A stretch of DNA of 64,000 nt from Streptomyces sp. SKN60 (GCF_026236535.1 NZ_JAHTMW010000022.1:1-64000), one strand, 5' to 3'; counted from the stretch's first letter, positions 46,753 through 57,469 are shown. Numbers and translations are program-made. The notes: generated from the letters alone by a model not told the origin.

Positions 46753-47772
46753 GTGACCAGGGTTCGCACAGGAGGGGTACGCGCGGCGGTCGGCGCCGTG
46801 CTCGCGGTGGCGCTGACCGCCGCGCTCGCCGGATGCAGCAGCACCGGCGGCAAGCGCGCGGAGGACGCCCGCAAGGCGGCCGCGGCCCAGGGCAGGGCGG
46901 CCGTGAACACCCCCCGCTGGACCTTCGCCATGGTCACCCACTCGGGCGACGGCGACACCTTCTGGGACATCGTCCAGAACGGCGCCAAGCAGGCCGCCGT
47001 CAAGGACAACATCAACTTCCTCTACGCCCACAGCGACGAGGCGCAGCAGCAGGCCCAGCTCATCGACTCGTACGTGGCGAAGAAGGTCGACGGCATCATC
47101 GTCACCCTCGCCAAGCCCGACGCGATGAAGGCCTCCGTCGAGAAGGCCGTGAAGGCCGGCATCCCGGTGATCACGGTGAACTCCGGCGCCGACCAGTCCA
47201 AGGCCTTCGGCGCCCTCACCCACATCGGCCAGGACGAGACCGTGGCCGGCGAGGCCGTCGGCGACGAGCTGGATCAGAGGGGCCGCAAGAAGGCCCTGTG
47301 CGTCCTGCACGAGCAGGGCAACGTCGGACACGAGCAGCGCTGCGCCGGCGCGAAGAAGACCTTCGGCGGCGAGCTGCAGAACCTGTACGTGGACGGCACC
47401 AACATGCCCGACGTCCAGGCCTCCATCCTCGCCAAGCTCCAGTCCGACCCGTCGATCGACGCCGTCGTGACCCTCGGCGCGCCGTTCGCGGACGCCGCCG
47501 TGCAGGCGAAGAAGAGCGCGGGCAGCAAGGCCGAGGTCGACACCTTCGACCTCAACGCCAAGGTCGCCACGGCCCTGGAGGCCGGCACCCTCGGCTTCGC
47601 CGTCGACCAGCAGCCCTACCTCCAGGGCTACGAGGCCGTCGACCTGCTCTGGCTCTACCGCTACAACGCCGACGTCCTCGGCGGCGGCAAGCCGGTCCTC
47701 ACCGGCCCGCAGATCATCACCAAGGACCAGGCGGGCGCGCTGAAGGAGTACACCGAGCGGGGCACCCGATGA
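46753..47772 (+). CDS. Sugar/polyol ABC transporter substrate-binding lipoprotein
   Basis: 339 residues. The signal peptide ends in lipobox LAGC (Cys about 25). A Peripla_BP_4 domain follows ([58 protein letters not shown]), as in ribose/inositol binders. GTG 46753 is chosen because AAAGGAGGG lies about 10 bases upstream. It heads an operon of three genes joined by 4-bp overlaps. Confidence 0.92.
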   Translation: MTRVRTGGVRAAVGAVLAVALTAALAGCSSTGGKRAEDARKAAAAQGRAAVNTPRWTFAMVTHSGDGDTFWDIVQNGAKQAAVKDNINFLYAHSDEAQQQAQLIDSYVAKKVDGIIVTLAKPDAMKASVEKAVKAGIPVITVNSGADQSKAFGALTHIGQDETVAGEAVGDELDQRGRKKALCVLHEQGNVGHEQRCAGAKKTFGGELQNLYVDGTNMPDVQASILAKLQSDPSIDAVVTLGAPFADAAVQAKKSAGSKAEVDTFDLNAKVATALEAGTLGFAVDQQPYLQGYEAVDLLWLYRYNADVLGGGKPVLTGPQIITKDQAGALKEYTERGTR

Positions 47773-48824
47773 GCGCCGCCTCCCCGCCCTCGGACGGCCT
47801 CGACCACGTCGACGAACGCCTGATCCGCACCTCCCCGCTGAAGAAGCTGCTCGCCCGGCCCGAGCTCGGCTCGGTGGTCGGCGCCGTCGCCGTCTTCGCC
47901 TTCTTCTCGATCGTCGCGGACAGCTTCCTGCGCGCCTCCAGCCTCGGCACGGTGCTGTACGCGGCCTCCACCATCGGCATCATGGCCGTGCCGGTCGCGC
48001 TGCTCATGATCGGCGGCGAGTTCGACCTGTCGGCGGGCGTCATGGTCACCAGCTCGGCGCTGATCTCCTCGATGTTCAGCTACCAGATGACCGCCAACGT
48101 CTGGGTCGGCGTCGGCGTCTCGCTGCTCGCCACCCTCGCCATCGGCGCGTTCAACGGCTTCATGCTGACCCGCACCAAACTGCCGAGCTTCATCATCACG
48201 CTCGGCACCTTCCTGATGCTGACCGGTCTGAACCTCGGCTTCACCAAGCTGATCAGCGGCACCGTCTCCACCAAGTCGATCGCCGACATGGAGGGCTTCC
48301 CCTCCGCCCGCAAGCTCTTCGCCTCCACCTGGACGGTCGGCGGGGTCGAGCTGAAGGTCACCATCCTGTGGTGGTTCGCGCTCGTCGCCCTGGCCACCTG
48401 GATCCTGCTGCGCACCCGCTTCGGCAACTGGATCTTCGCGGTCGGCGGCGGCGCCGACGCCGCCCGCGCGGTCGGCGTCCCGGTCTACAAGACCAAGATC
48501 GGCCTCTACATGGGCGTGGCCTTCTGCGCCTGGATCTCCGGCCAGCACCTGCTGTTCTCGTTCGACGTCGTCCAGTCCGGCGAGGGCGTCGGCAACGAGC
48601 TGATCTACATCATCGCGGCCGTCATCGGCGGCTGTCTGATCACCGGCGGCTACGGCTCCGCCATCGGCTCGGCGGTCGGCGCCTTCATCTTCGGCATGAC
48701 CGGCAAGGGCATCGTCTACGCCGAGTGGAACCCGGACTGGTTCAAGTTCTTCCTGGGCGCGATGCTGCTGCTCGCGACGCTCCTGAACGCCTGGATCCGC
48801 AAGCGCGTGGAGGCGACCAAGTGA
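47769..48824 (+). CDS. Sugar/polyol ABC transporter permease (BPD_transp_2)
   Basis: 351 residues with about ten membrane segments and the motif [20 protein letters not shown] typical of RbsC/IolP-like permeases. It overlaps both neighbours by 4 bp (ATGA and GTGA). The EAA-like loop [17 protein letters not shown] near residue 240 should contact the ATPase. Confidence 0.92.
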   Translation: MSAASPPSDGLDHVDERLIRTSPLKKLLARPELGSVVGAVAVFAFFSIVADSFLRASSLGTVLYAASTIGIMAVPVALLMIGGEFDLSAGVMVTSSALISSMFSYQMTANVWVGVGVSLLATLAIGAFNGFMLTRTKLPSFIITLGTFLMLTGLNLGFTKLISGTVSTKSIADMEGFPSARKLFASTWTVGGVELKVTILWWFALVALATWILLRTRFGNWIFAVGGGADAARAVGVPVYKTKIGLYMGVAFCAWISGQHLLFSFDVVQSGEGVGNELIYIIAAVIGGCLITGGYGSAIGSAVGAFIFGMTGKGIVYAEWNPDWFKFFLGAMLLLATLLNAWIRKRVEATK

Positions 48825-49630
48825 CGACGACAGCCAACCCGCCCACCGCCACCCCGCTCGTCGAGCTCGACGACGTCAGCAAGTACTACGGCAACATCCG
48901 CGCCCTCGAAGGGGTCTCCCTGGAGGTGAAGGCGGGGGAGATCTCCTGCGTCCTCGGCGACAACGGAGCCGGCAAGTCCACCCTCATCAAGATCGTCGCC
49001 GGTCTGCACCGGCACGACGCCGGCAGCTTCCGCATCGAGGGCGAGGAGGTCACCCTCGCCAACCCGCGCGACGCCCTGGACCGCGGCATCGCCACCGTCT
49101 ACCAGGACCTCGCCGTCGTCCCCCTGATGCCCGTCTGGCGCAACTTCTTCCTCGGCTCCGAGCCCACCCGCGGCAAGGGCCCGTTCAAGCGCCTCGACGT
49201 CGCCACGATGCGGGAGACCACCCGTACGGCGCTGCTGCGCATGGGCATCGACCTGCGCGACGTCGACCAGCCCATCGGCACCCTGTCCGGCGGCGAGCGC
49301 CAGTGCGTGGCCATCGCCCGCGCCGTGCACTTCGGCGCCAAGGTCCTCGTCCTCGACGAGCCGACCGCCGCGCTCGGCGTCAAGCAGTCCGGGGTCGTCC
49401 TGAAGTATGTGGCGGCCGCACGTGACCAGGGCCTCGGCGTGGTTCTCATCACCCACAACCCGCACCACGCCTATCTCGTCGGCGACCGATTCGTGCTCCT
49501 GAAGCGCGGTGTCATGGCCGGCAGCCACACCAAGGGCTCCATCACCCTGGACGAGTTGACCCGCCAGATGGCCGGCGGCAGCGAGCTGGAGGACCTCCGC
49601 CACGAACTGGAACGCCCCTCCGGAACGTAA
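48821..49630 (+). CDS. Single-domain sugar ABC ATPase
   Basis: 269 residues. Walker [10 protein letters not shown] (about 48-56), signature [15 protein letters not shown], Walker [13 protein letters not shown] and the H-loop LITHN are present. Most ribose-type ATPases carry two fused domains of ~500 residues; this has one, as in the FrcA type, so it should work as a homodimer. It starts at a GTG overlapping the permease stop. Confidence 0.9.
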   Translation: MTTTANPPTATPLVELDDVSKYYGNIRALEGVSLEVKAGEISCVLGDNGAGKSTLIKIVAGLHRHDAGSFRIEGEEVTLANPRDALDRGIATVYQDLAVVPLMPVWRNFFLGSEPTRGKGPFKRLDVATMRETTRTALLRMGIDLRDVDQPIGTLSGGERQCVAIARAVHFGAKVLVLDEPTAALGVKQSGVVLKYVAAARDQGLGVVLITHNPHHAYLVGDRFVLLKRGVMAGSHTKGSITLDELTRQMAGGSELEDLRHELERPSGT

Positions 49631-49677
49631 TCCCTTCATCACGCGGACCTCACATCCCACCTGGCAGAATCGAGCCG

Positions 49678-50853
49678 ATGAGTACCTACCGTGACCTCAC
49701 CCACCGCGGCTCGGCTCGCGGCACGGTCCTGCGGACCGTCGGCACCCGGGAGCGGCGCTCGCATCTGACCGCGCCCCGCGTGCCGACCGTCGGCATCGAC
49801 ATCGGCGGTACGAAGGTGATGGCCGGGGTCGTCGACGCCGACGGCAACATCCTGGAGAAGGTCCGCACCGAGACCCCCGACAAGTCCAAGAGCCCCAAGG
49901 TCGTCGAGGACACCATCGTCGAACTGGTCCTGGACCTCTCCGACCGGCACGACGTGCACGCCGTCGGCATCGGCGCGGCCGGCTGGGTCGACGCCGACCG
50001 GGCCCGGGTGCTCTTCGCCCCCCACCTCGCCTGGCGCAACGAGCCGCTGCGGGACGCGCTCCAGGACCGGCTCGCCGTCCCCGTCATGGTGGACAACGAC
50101 GCCAACACCGCCGCCTGGGCCGAGTGGCGCTTCGGCGCCGGCCGCGGCGAGGACCACCTCGTCATGATCACCCTCGGCACCGGCATCGGCGGCGCCATCC
50201 TGGAGGACGGCCAGGTCAAGCGCGGCAAGTACGGGGTGGCCGGCGAGTTCGGCCACATGCAGGTCGTCCCCGGCGGCCACCGCTGCCCCTGCGGCAACCG
50301 CGGCTGCTGGGAGCAGTACAGCTCCGGCAACGCGCTGGTCCGCGAGGCCCGCGAGCTGGCCGCCGCCGACTCCCCGGTCGCGTACAACATCATCGAGCGG
50401 GTCAAGGGCAGCGTGCCCGACATCACCGGCCCGCTCATCACCGAGCTCGCCCGCGAGGGCGACGCCATGTGCGTCGAGCTGCTCCAGGACATCGGCCAGT
50501 GGCTCGGCGTCGGCCTCGCCAACCTGGCCGCCGCGCTCGACCCCTCCTGCTTCGTCATCGGCGGCGGCGTCTCCGCCGCCGACGACCTGCTCATCGGCCC
50601 CGCCCGGGACGCCTTCCGGCGCCACCTCACCGGCCGCGGCTACCGCCCCGAGGCGCGGATCGCCCGCGCCCAGCTCGGCCCCGAGGCCGGCATGGTCGGC
50701 GCCGCCGACCTCGCCCGGCTCGTCGCCCGCCGGTTCCGCCGCGCCAACCGCCGGCGGGTCGAGCGCTACGAGCGGTACGGCCGCTACGCGCAGGTGCTGC
50801 GCGGCGCGACCACCGAACGCGGCTCCCGCCCCACCCAGGACCCCCAGCCATGA
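49678..50853 (+). CDS. ROK-family sugar kinase
   Basis: 391 residues with the ATP phosphate motif GIDIGGTKVMAGVVD (about 38-52), GTGIGGAI, the catalytic Asp in VMVDNDANTAAW, and the ROK zinc motif HRCPCGNRGCWEQY. It lacks an N-terminal helix-turn-helix, so it is a kinase rather than a repressor. It follows the ABC transporter by 47 bp and probably phosphorylates the imported sugar, though glucokinase activity is also possible. Confidence 0.9.
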   Translation: MSTYRDLTHRGSARGTVLRTVGTRERRSHLTAPRVPTVGIDIGGTKVMAGVVDADGNILEKVRTETPDKSKSPKVVEDTIVELVLDLSDRHDVHAVGIGAAGWVDADRARVLFAPHLAWRNEPLRDALQDRLAVPVMVDNDANTAAWAEWRFGAGRGEDHLVMITLGTGIGGAILEDGQVKRGKYGVAGEFGHMQVVPGGHRCPCGNRGCWEQYSSGNALVREARELAAADSPVAYNIIERVKGSVPDITGPLITELAREGDAMCVELLQDIGQWLGVGLANLAAALDPSCFVIGGGVSAADDLLIGPARDAFRRHLTGRGYRPEARIARAQLGPEAGMVGAADLARLVARRFRRANRRRVERYERYGRYAQVLRGATTERGSRPTQDPQP

Positions 50854-51449
50854 CCGTGCCCCACCCGACCCTGCCGCCCGAGCACTCCGAGCGTCCGCCC
50901 GAGCCGCCCGAGGGCCGGCTCCCCGAGGACCGCGGCCACATGCTGCGCCGGCGCGTGCTCACACTGCTGATCATCGTGCTGCTCATCGGCGTGCCGGCCG
51001 GCTATCTGGCGATCTCCGCCGGGCAGAGCCGCGACAGCGGCCGCGACAAGGAACGCGAGTCCTCCGCCGTCGGCCTCCAGGACAACTGGCCCTCGCTGAT
51101 GAAGCGCCGGGTCTTCGAGATCCCGGTCCCGTCCGACGCCTGGCACGTCGCCTACTACGAGACCAGCAACTGGAAGACCAGCCGCCTCTACGTCCAGTTC
51201 ACGACCTCCGCCGCCGGTCTTGACGCCTTCCTCGCGGACAGCGGCGCCGGCCGCGCCGCCCTGAAGCCGGGCGAGGTGACGGTCAGCACCCGCGACGCCG
51301 ACATCGTCGGCTGGCGGTTCACCCCCGACCGGGCCTGGTCCGGTGCCACGATCACCCGCGAGCAGCCCCGCCCGCACACCACCATCACGGCCGACCTGAC
51401 GGATCCGGCCTTCCCGCGCGTGTACGTGGTGTCGGCGACCTCTCCCTGA
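50850..51449 (+). CDS. Single-pass membrane-anchored protein, 199 aa
   Basis: A Pro/Glu-rich N-terminus of ~32 residues, one membrane helix (about 34-55, LRRRVLTLLIIVLLIGVPAGYLAI), and a ~145-residue external domain with W-rich segments (DAWHVAYYETSNWKTSRLYVQF). It overlaps the kinase stop by ATGA. No family is recognised. It is conserved beside this ROK gene type as far as I recall, but I could not check. Confidence 0.75.
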   Translation: MTVPHPTLPPEHSERPPEPPEGRLPEDRGHMLRRRVLTLLIIVLLIGVPAGYLAISAGQSRDSGRDKERESSAVGLQDNWPSLMKRRVFEIPVPSDAWHVAYYETSNWKTSRLYVQFTTSAAGLDAFLADSGAGRAALKPGEVTVSTRDADIVGWRFTPDRAWSGATITREQPRPHTTITADLTDPAFPRVYVVSATSP

Positions 51450-51551
51450 TGGGTACGGTGCGGGGCGCGGCTGAGTAGCGCGACTCAGGACGCCCAAGCC
51501 CGCCCCGGCCGAGCATGGCGTCAGGAACGTCGCCGACCTCGGGGGGACCCC

Positions 51552-52262
51552 ATGCTGAGCCGCCTTTCCGGACACCTGCTGCCGACCGTGGCCCGCCTGG
51601 GCGTCACCGCCGACCCGCGGGCGGCCCTCGCGCCCGGCAGCATCCTGGTCGCCAACCACACCTCGCTCGCCGACCCGGCGGTCGTCCTCGCCGCCCTGCG
51701 CCGGCTCGGCGTCGAACCCGTCGTCGCCGCCACCGCCGGTCTCTGGCGCGTGCCCGGGCTGGGCCATGCGCTGGCCCGCGAGGGCCACATCCCGGTGCAC
51801 CGGGGCAGCGCCCGCGCCGCCGAGGCCCTCGACCTCGCCGCCGAGGCACTCGCCGCGGGACGCCTGGTCCTGCTCTACCCGGAGGGCGGACTGCCGCGCC
51901 GCAAGGACGCCGCCGAGGCGCCCCCGGAGGCCTTCCGCAGCGGCATCGCCCGGCTCTCCCTGAGCACCGGAGCCCCGCTCGTCCCCATCGGCCAGGCCGG
52001 CGCCCGCCGGCTGCTCTCCGGCGGTACGGCGAAGCAGCTCGCCGGCCTCGCGACCGCACCGCTGCGCCGCCCGGACCTCCACGTCCACATAGGCCGCCCG
52101 CTCGTGCTCACCGGCGACACCCCGACCCGTACCGCCCAGGCGCACCGCGCGGTCACCGCCGCCTGGCGGGAGGCCGCCGCGCGGCTCGGCGAGCCGGCCG
52201 CCGCGGTGCTCCCGCTGCCCTCGCCCGCGAGCGGGGAGGACCGGCGTGAAGCCGCCGCCTGA
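51552..52262 (+). CDS. 1-Acyl-sn-glycerol-3-phosphate acyltransferase-like (PlsC family)
   Basis: 236 residues with the PlsC blocks NHTSLADP (block I with catalytic His/Asp, about 35-42), the PVHRG region (block II) and LLYPEGG (block III). It is a membrane-associated acyltransferase of phospholipid or related lipid synthesis. The sequence immediately upstream (GGGGGGACCCC) looks like one end of a dispersed palindrome and also supplies the purine-rich ribosome site. Confidence 0.88.
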   Translation: MLSRLSGHLLPTVARLGVTADPRAALAPGSILVANHTSLADPAVVLAALRRLGVEPVVAATAGLWRVPGLGHALAREGHIPVHRGSARAAEALDLAAEALAAGRLVLLYPEGGLPRRKDAAEAPPEAFRSGIARLSLSTGAPLVPIGQAGARRLLSGGTAKQLAGLATAPLRRPDLHVHIGRPLVLTGDTPTRTAQAHRAVTAAWREAAARLGEPAAAVLPLPSPASGEDRREAAA

Positions 52263-52345
52263 GATCTTCACGGAGCCGCCACAACGCGGGACGGGTCGCG
52301 TGGGGTGACGACCCGGGCACGGCGGACGGCGGAGGATGTGAGAGC

Positions 52346-53614
52346 GTGCAGGGCGTGAGTGAGAATCCGACGAACACCCTGCAGTACCGCATCGACGGGC
52401 GGGACGACGCACCGGTCCTGGTGCTCGGTCCCTCGCTCGGCACCACCTGGCACATGTGGGACCGCCAGATCCCCGAACTGACCCGTTCCTGGCGGGTCGT
52501 GCGCTTCGACCTGCCCGGACACGGCGGCGCCCCCGCGCACCCGGCGAGCTCCGTCGCCGAGCTCGGCGACCGGCTGCTCGCCACCCTCGACGAGCTCGGC
52601 ATCCAGCGCTTCGGCTACGCGGGCTGCGCCCTCGCCGGAGCCATCGGCCTCGACCTCGCGCTGCGCGCCCCGCACCGGGTGGCCTCCCTCGCCCTGGTCT
52701 CCACCTCGCCCCGCTTCGGCACCCCGGACGAGTTCCGCCAGCGCGGCGTGATCGTCCGCACCAACGGCCTCGAACCGATGGCCCGCACCGCCCCCGAGCA
52801 GTGGTTCACCCCCGCGTTCGCCGGCGCCCAGCCCGCCATCGTCGACTGGGCCGTGCAGATGGTCCGCACCACCGACCCCGGCTGCTACATCGCCGCCTGC
52901 GAGGCGCTCGCCGTCTTCGACGTCCGCGACGCCCTGGAGCGGATCGGCGTCCCCGCGCTCGTCCTGGTCGGCGCCGACGACCGGGTCACCGGACCCGCCG
53001 AGGCCCGCACCCTCGTCGCCGGCATAGCCGACGCCCGGCTCGCCGTCGTCCCCGGCGCCTCCCACCTCGCGCCCGTCGAGCAGCCCGCCGCCGTCACCGA
53101 ACTGCTCACCGGCCACTTCGCCCCGCTCGCCCAGGAGTCCACCGGCTCCCTCGCCGCGCCCGGCATGCCGCCGGTCTCCGCGCCCGTCGTCCCGGCCGGC
53201 GAGCTCGGCCCCGCGGCCCCCGCCGAGGACGAGGACACCCGCCCCGACCCGTACGAGAGCGGGCTCAAGCTGCGCCGCGAGGTGCTCGGCGACGCGCACG
53301 TCGACGAGGCCCTCGCCGACCCCTTCGGCACCGACTTCCAGCACCTCGTCACCCGCTTCGCCTGGGGCGAGGTGTGGAGCCGCGAGGGCCTCGACCGGCG
53401 CACCCGCAGCGCCGTCACCCTCGCCGCCCTGATCTCCGGCCGCCACCACGAGGCCCTGGCCGACCACACCCGCGCCGCCCTGCGCAACGGCCTGACCCCC
53501 GACGAGCTCCGCGAGATCCTCCTCCAGACCGCCGTCTACTGCGGCCTCCCGGCCGCCGAGAGCGCCCTCCGGGTGGTCCGCCGGGTGATCGAGGAGGACA
53601 CCACGCCCCGGTAG
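52346..53614 (+). CDS. pcaL: PcaD-PcaC-type fusion (enol-lactonase/carboxymuconolactone decarboxylase-like) lacking the nucleophile Ser
   Basis: 422 residues. The N-terminal alpha/beta-hydrolase domain (about 10-260) is followed by a linker and a C-terminal carboxymuconolactone decarboxylase domain (about 300-415; RTRSAVTLAALISGRHHEAL...LLQTAVYCGLPAAESA). This matches Streptomyces PcaL of beta-ketoadipate catabolism. However, the nucleophile elbow reads GCALAG with Ala95 where PcaD has Ser, while the Asp (VGADDRV) and His (GASHLAP) are kept. No other pca genes are near. The decarboxylase half may be the active one. Confidence 0.8.
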   Translation: MQGVSENPTNTLQYRIDGRDDAPVLVLGPSLGTTWHMWDRQIPELTRSWRVVRFDLPGHGGAPAHPASSVAELGDRLLATLDELGIQRFGYAGCALAGAIGLDLALRAPHRVASLALVSTSPRFGTPDEFRQRGVIVRTNGLEPMARTAPEQWFTPAFAGAQPAIVDWAVQMVRTTDPGCYIAACEALAVFDVRDALERIGVPALVLVGADDRVTGPAEARTLVAGIADARLAVVPGASHLAPVEQPAAVTELLTGHFAPLAQESTGSLAAPGMPPVSAPVVPAGELGPAAPAEDEDTRPDPYESGLKLRREVLGDAHVDEALADPFGTDFQHLVTRFAWGEVWSREGLDRRTRSAVTLAALISGRHHEALADHTRAALRNGLTPDELREILLQTAVYCGLPAAESALRVVRRVIEEDTTPR

Positions 53615-53638
53615 CCGCTCCGGCCGTAGGCTCGGTGC

Positions 53639-54271
53639 GTGAAGCTGACGAAGAACACCCACGCCTGCGTCCGGCTGGAGAAGGACGGGCGCACGCTCGT
53701 CATCGACCCCGGGATGTTCACCGAGGAGGACGCCGCGCTCGGCGCGGACGTCCTCCTCGTCACCCACGAGCACCCCGACCACTTCGACGAGGCCCGGCTG
53801 CGCGCCGCGCTCGACGGCAATCCGGCCGCCGAGGTGTGGACGCTGCGCAGCGTCGCCGAACAGCTGTCCGCGGCCTTCCCCGGCCGGGTGCACACCGTGG
53901 GGCACGGGGACACGTTCAGCGCCGCCGGCTTCGACGTCCAGGTGCACGGCGAGCTGCACGCGGTGATCCACCCCGACATCCCGCGCATCACCAACGTCGG
54001 CTTCCTCGTCGACGGCGCCGTCTTCCACCCCGGCGACGCCCTCACCGTGCCCGACCGGCCGGTGGAGACCCTGTTCCTGCCGGTCATGGCGCCGTGGAAC
54101 AAGATCTCCGAGGTGATCGAGTACGTCCGCGAGGTCAAGCCGGTGCGCGCGTACGACATCCACGACGCGCTCCTCACCGACCTGGCGCGCCCCATCTACG
54201 ACCGCCAGATCGGCGCCCTGGGCGGCACCGACCACCGCCGCCTCGCCCCGGGAGACTCGGCCGAGCTCTGA
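53639..54271 (+). CDS. Metallo-beta-lactamase-fold hydrolase (UlaG-like)
   Basis: 210 residues with the metal motif THEHPDHFDE (about 42-51), a later His in HGELHAVIH, and Asp in FHPGDAL. The short size and lack of the full HxHxDH spacing at the N-terminal end suit the UlaG-like MBL group. GTG 53639 lies six bases after TAGGCT, so it is probably leaderless. Substrate unknown. Confidence 0.86.
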   Translation: MKLTKNTHACVRLEKDGRTLVIDPGMFTEEDAALGADVLLVTHEHPDHFDEARLRAALDGNPAAEVWTLRSVAEQLSAAFPGRVHTVGHGDTFSAAGFDVQVHGELHAVIHPDIPRITNVGFLVDGAVFHPGDALTVPDRPVETLFLPVMAPWNKISEVIEYVREVKPVRAYDIHDALLTDLARPIYDRQIGALGGTDHRRLAPGDSAEL

Positions 54272-54312
54272 GCGACCCCGGCTTGTCAGAGGTCGCCGTT
54301 AGGCTTGCGCTC

Positions 54313-55092
54313 ATGCGCATCGCCACCTGGAACGTCAATTCGATCACCGCCCGGCTGCCCCGGCTCCTGGCCTGGCTGGAGAGCAGCGGCACCGACGTGC
54401 TGTGCATCCAGGAGACCAAGTGCACCGCCGAGCAGTTCCCCGCCGCCGAGCTGCGCGAGCTGGGGTACGAGTCGGTGGTCAACGCCACCGGACGGTGGAA
54501 CGGGGTCGCCCTGGTCTCCCGGGTCGGCCTGGACGACGTGGTCACCGGGCTGCCCGGCGGCCCCGACTACGACGGCGTGCAGGAGCCGCGGGCGATCTCC
54601 GCGACCTGCGGCCCGGTCCGCCTCTGGTCGGTCTACGTGCCGAACGGCCGGGAGGTCGCCCACGACCACTACGCGTACAAGCTGCGCTGGCTGGAGGCCC
54701 TGAAGGCGGCCGTCGCCGACGACGCGGCGGGGGAGCGCCCCTTCGCGGTGCTCGGCGACTACAACATCGCGCCGACCGACGACGACGTCTGGGACATCGC
54801 CGAGTTCGAGGGCCTCACCCATGTCACCGAGCCGGAGCGGGCCGCGCTCGCCGCGCTGCGCGAGGCCGGCCTCGGCGACGTGGTGCCGCGCCCGCTGAAG
54901 TACGAGCACCCCTACACGTACTGGGACTATCGCCAGCTGCGCTTCCCCAAGAACAAGGGCATGCGCATCGACCTGGTCTACGGCAACAAGCCGTTCGCGG
55001 ACGCCGTCAAGGACAGCTACGTGGACCGCGAGGAGCGCAAGGGCAAGGGCGCCTCCGACCACGCCCCGGTCGTCGTCGACCTCGACGTCTGA
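54313..55092 (+). CDS. xthA: Exodeoxyribonuclease III
   Basis: 259 residues of the EEP nuclease fold: TWNVNSI, the metal Glu in CIQETKC (about 34), the Tyr in SVYVPNG, the Asp-Asn pair in LGDYNIAPTD and the terminal SDHAP. It acts at AP sites in base excision repair. TAGGCT stands seven bases before the ATG. It is unlinked in function to neighbours, although repair of oxidised purines would fit the 8-oxoguanine theme (loose inference). Confidence 0.95.
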   Translation: MRIATWNVNSITARLPRLLAWLESSGTDVLCIQETKCTAEQFPAAELRELGYESVVNATGRWNGVALVSRVGLDDVVTGLPGGPDYDGVQEPRAISATCGPVRLWSVYVPNGREVAHDHYAYKLRWLEALKAAVADDAAGERPFAVLGDYNIAPTDDDVWDIAEFEGLTHVTEPERAALAALREAGLGDVVPRPLKYEHPYTYWDYRQLRFPKNKGMRIDLVYGNKPFADAVKDSYVDREERKGKGASDHAPVVVDLDV

Positions 55093-55125
55093 CCGGCGTC
55101 CGACTGTCGTGCGGCCGTCCCGCGC

Positions 55126-55163
55126 GCCGGGTGCCCGCGTGCCGGGTGCCCGCGTGCCGGGTG
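55126..55163 (+). repeat. 15-bp direct repeat, 2.5 copies
   Basis: GCCGGGTGCCCGCGT is repeated twice exactly (55126-55140, 55141-55155), followed by a half unit, between xthA and the DUF6278 gene. Each unit holds GGGTGCCC, so hairpins can form. Confidence 0.7.
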
Positions 55164-55197
55164 GTGCCCCCCAGGGGTGCGGTGCGACGCTGTTCGG

Positions 55198-55635
55198 ATG
55201 AACATTCCTTTCCTGGACAACTGGCGCAAGAAGCACGACACGGCACGCTCCCCCCTGGTCTCCGTCTTCGACCGGGACCCGGAGGGGGCGGCCGAGCTGC
55301 TCGCCGAGTGCGAGCTGCTGCGCGCCCGTGCCCAGGAGGCCGGGGTGGCGCTCGACGACACCCCGCGCTCGCTCGCCGCGCTCGACCAGCTGCCACCGCG
55401 CTGGCGGGACGACCCGGAGGAGCTGCCCTGGGTCGGCAACGACGCGGGCCTCTATCTGGGCACGGTGATCGTCCGGACCGTGCCGGGCGCCGGCTGGCGG
55501 CTGCGGCCCGACGGACAGCCGGTGGTCCTGCTGCCCTCCGGGCGCGAGGTCAACGTGGTCGAGGCGGGCCTCGACTGGGCCACGACCGGGATCCCCGAGC
55601 TGTCCCAGATCTACGCCGAATCGGCGGAGTTCTGA
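55198..55635 (+). CDS. DUF6278-like protein, 145 aa
   Basis: A conserved Streptomyces protein beginning MNIPFLDNWRKKH, with a helical N-half and a beta-rich C-half (DAGLYLGTVIVRTVPGAGWRLRPDGQPVVLLPSGREVNVVE). The family has no assigned role. It precedes the glutamate transporter genes by 122 bp and probably has a separate promoter. Confidence 0.78.
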   Translation: MNIPFLDNWRKKHDTARSPLVSVFDRDPEGAAELLAECELLRARAQEAGVALDDTPRSLAALDQLPPRWRDDPEELPWVGNDAGLYLGTVIVRTVPGAGWRLRPDGQPVVLLPSGREVNVVEAGLDWATTGIPELSQIYAESAEF

Positions 55636-55757
55636 CCCCTTTGCAGTAAATACGGCTTATCCCGGTTTCATGCGTGTCGGGTGTGAAGTCCCTTTTCTCG
55701 GCGGATAGTTTGCGCTGACCTCGACAGCAGCTGAGAGACCAGGGGGCAGGGCAGCAG

Positions 55758-56504
<747 letters not shown>

Positions 56505-56531
56505 CCGGGACCGGGAGCAGCGCACACCCCC

Positions 56532-57449
56532 ATGCAGCGAACGAAACGAACCCTCGCCGCGCTCGCCCTGCTGCTCGCCGCCGCCCTCACCGGCGCCGGC
56601 TGCGGCAAGGAGGGCAGCCCGCCCGTCAAGGGCCCCCAACCGGACCAACTCCCCGTCTACCAGGTCCGGTCCGGCTTCACCCTGACCGACTCCGCGACCT
56701 GGAACCGGGCGAAGAAGCGCGGCCGGCTCGTCGTCGGCGTCAAGGAGGACCAGCCCTACATGGGCGAGAAGGACCCGGCGACCGGCGTCTACTCGGGCTT
56801 CGACATCGAGATCGCCCGGATGATGTCCGCCTCCCTCGGCTTCGACCCGGCCGGCATCTCCTTCCGGACCATCGCCTCGGCCAACCGCGAAACCGCCCTG
56901 CAGAACGGCCAGATCGACTACTACGTCGGCACCTACACCATCAACGACAACCGCAAGAAGCTCGTCGGCTTCGCCGGCCCCTACTACCTGGCCGGCCAGT
57001 CCCTGCTGGTCCGCACCGACGAGAACGACATCGACGGACCCCAGGACCTGGCCGGCAAGCGGGTCTGCTCGGCCGCCGGCTCCACCCCGTACCAGCGCAT
57101 CCAGAAGGACTACCCGCAGGCCGAACTCGTCGCGTACGACACCTACTCGGTCTGCGTCGACAACCTGCTCACCTACCAGGTCGACGCCGTCACCACCGAC
57201 GACACCATCCTCATGGGCTACGCGGCCAAGGTCCCCGACGAACTCAAGCTGACCGGACAGCCGTTCAGCAAGGAGCCGTACGGCATCGGCGTGCCGCGCT
57301 CCGACACCGCGCTGCGCTTCGCCCTCGACGACGCGATCGCCGCCCACGAGAAGAACGGCGACTGGAGGAAGGCCTACGACGCGACCCTCGGCCTGTCCGG
57401 CGTGCCCGCGCCCGCCCCGCCCGCCATCGACCGCTATCCGGCGAGCTGA
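56532..57449 (+). CDS. gluB: Glutamate-binding lipoprotein
   Basis: 305 residues. The lipoprotein signal ends in GAGC (Cys about 25). An SBP_bac_3 domain follows with GRLVVGVKEDQPYMGEKDPATGVYSGFDIEIAR, VDNLLTYQVDAVTTDDTIL and KEPYGIGVPRSD, the last two being ligand-binding segments. It delivers glutamate (or aspartate) to GluCD. Confidence 0.94.
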   Translation: MQRTKRTLAALALLLAAALTGAGCGKEGSPPVKGPQPDQLPVYQVRSGFTLTDSATWNRAKKRGRLVVGVKEDQPYMGEKDPATGVYSGFDIEIARMMSASLGFDPAGISFRTIASANRETALQNGQIDYYVGTYTINDNRKKLVGFAGPYYLAGQSLLVRTDENDIDGPQDLAGKRVCSAAGSTPYQRIQKDYPQAELVAYDTYSVCVDNLLTYQVDAVTTDDTILMGYAAKVPDELKLTGQPFSKEPYGIGVPRSDTALRFALDDAIAAHEKNGDWRKAYDATLGLSGVPAPAPPAIDRYPAS

Positions 57450-57469
57450 GGAAGGAGCACCACCCCGCC

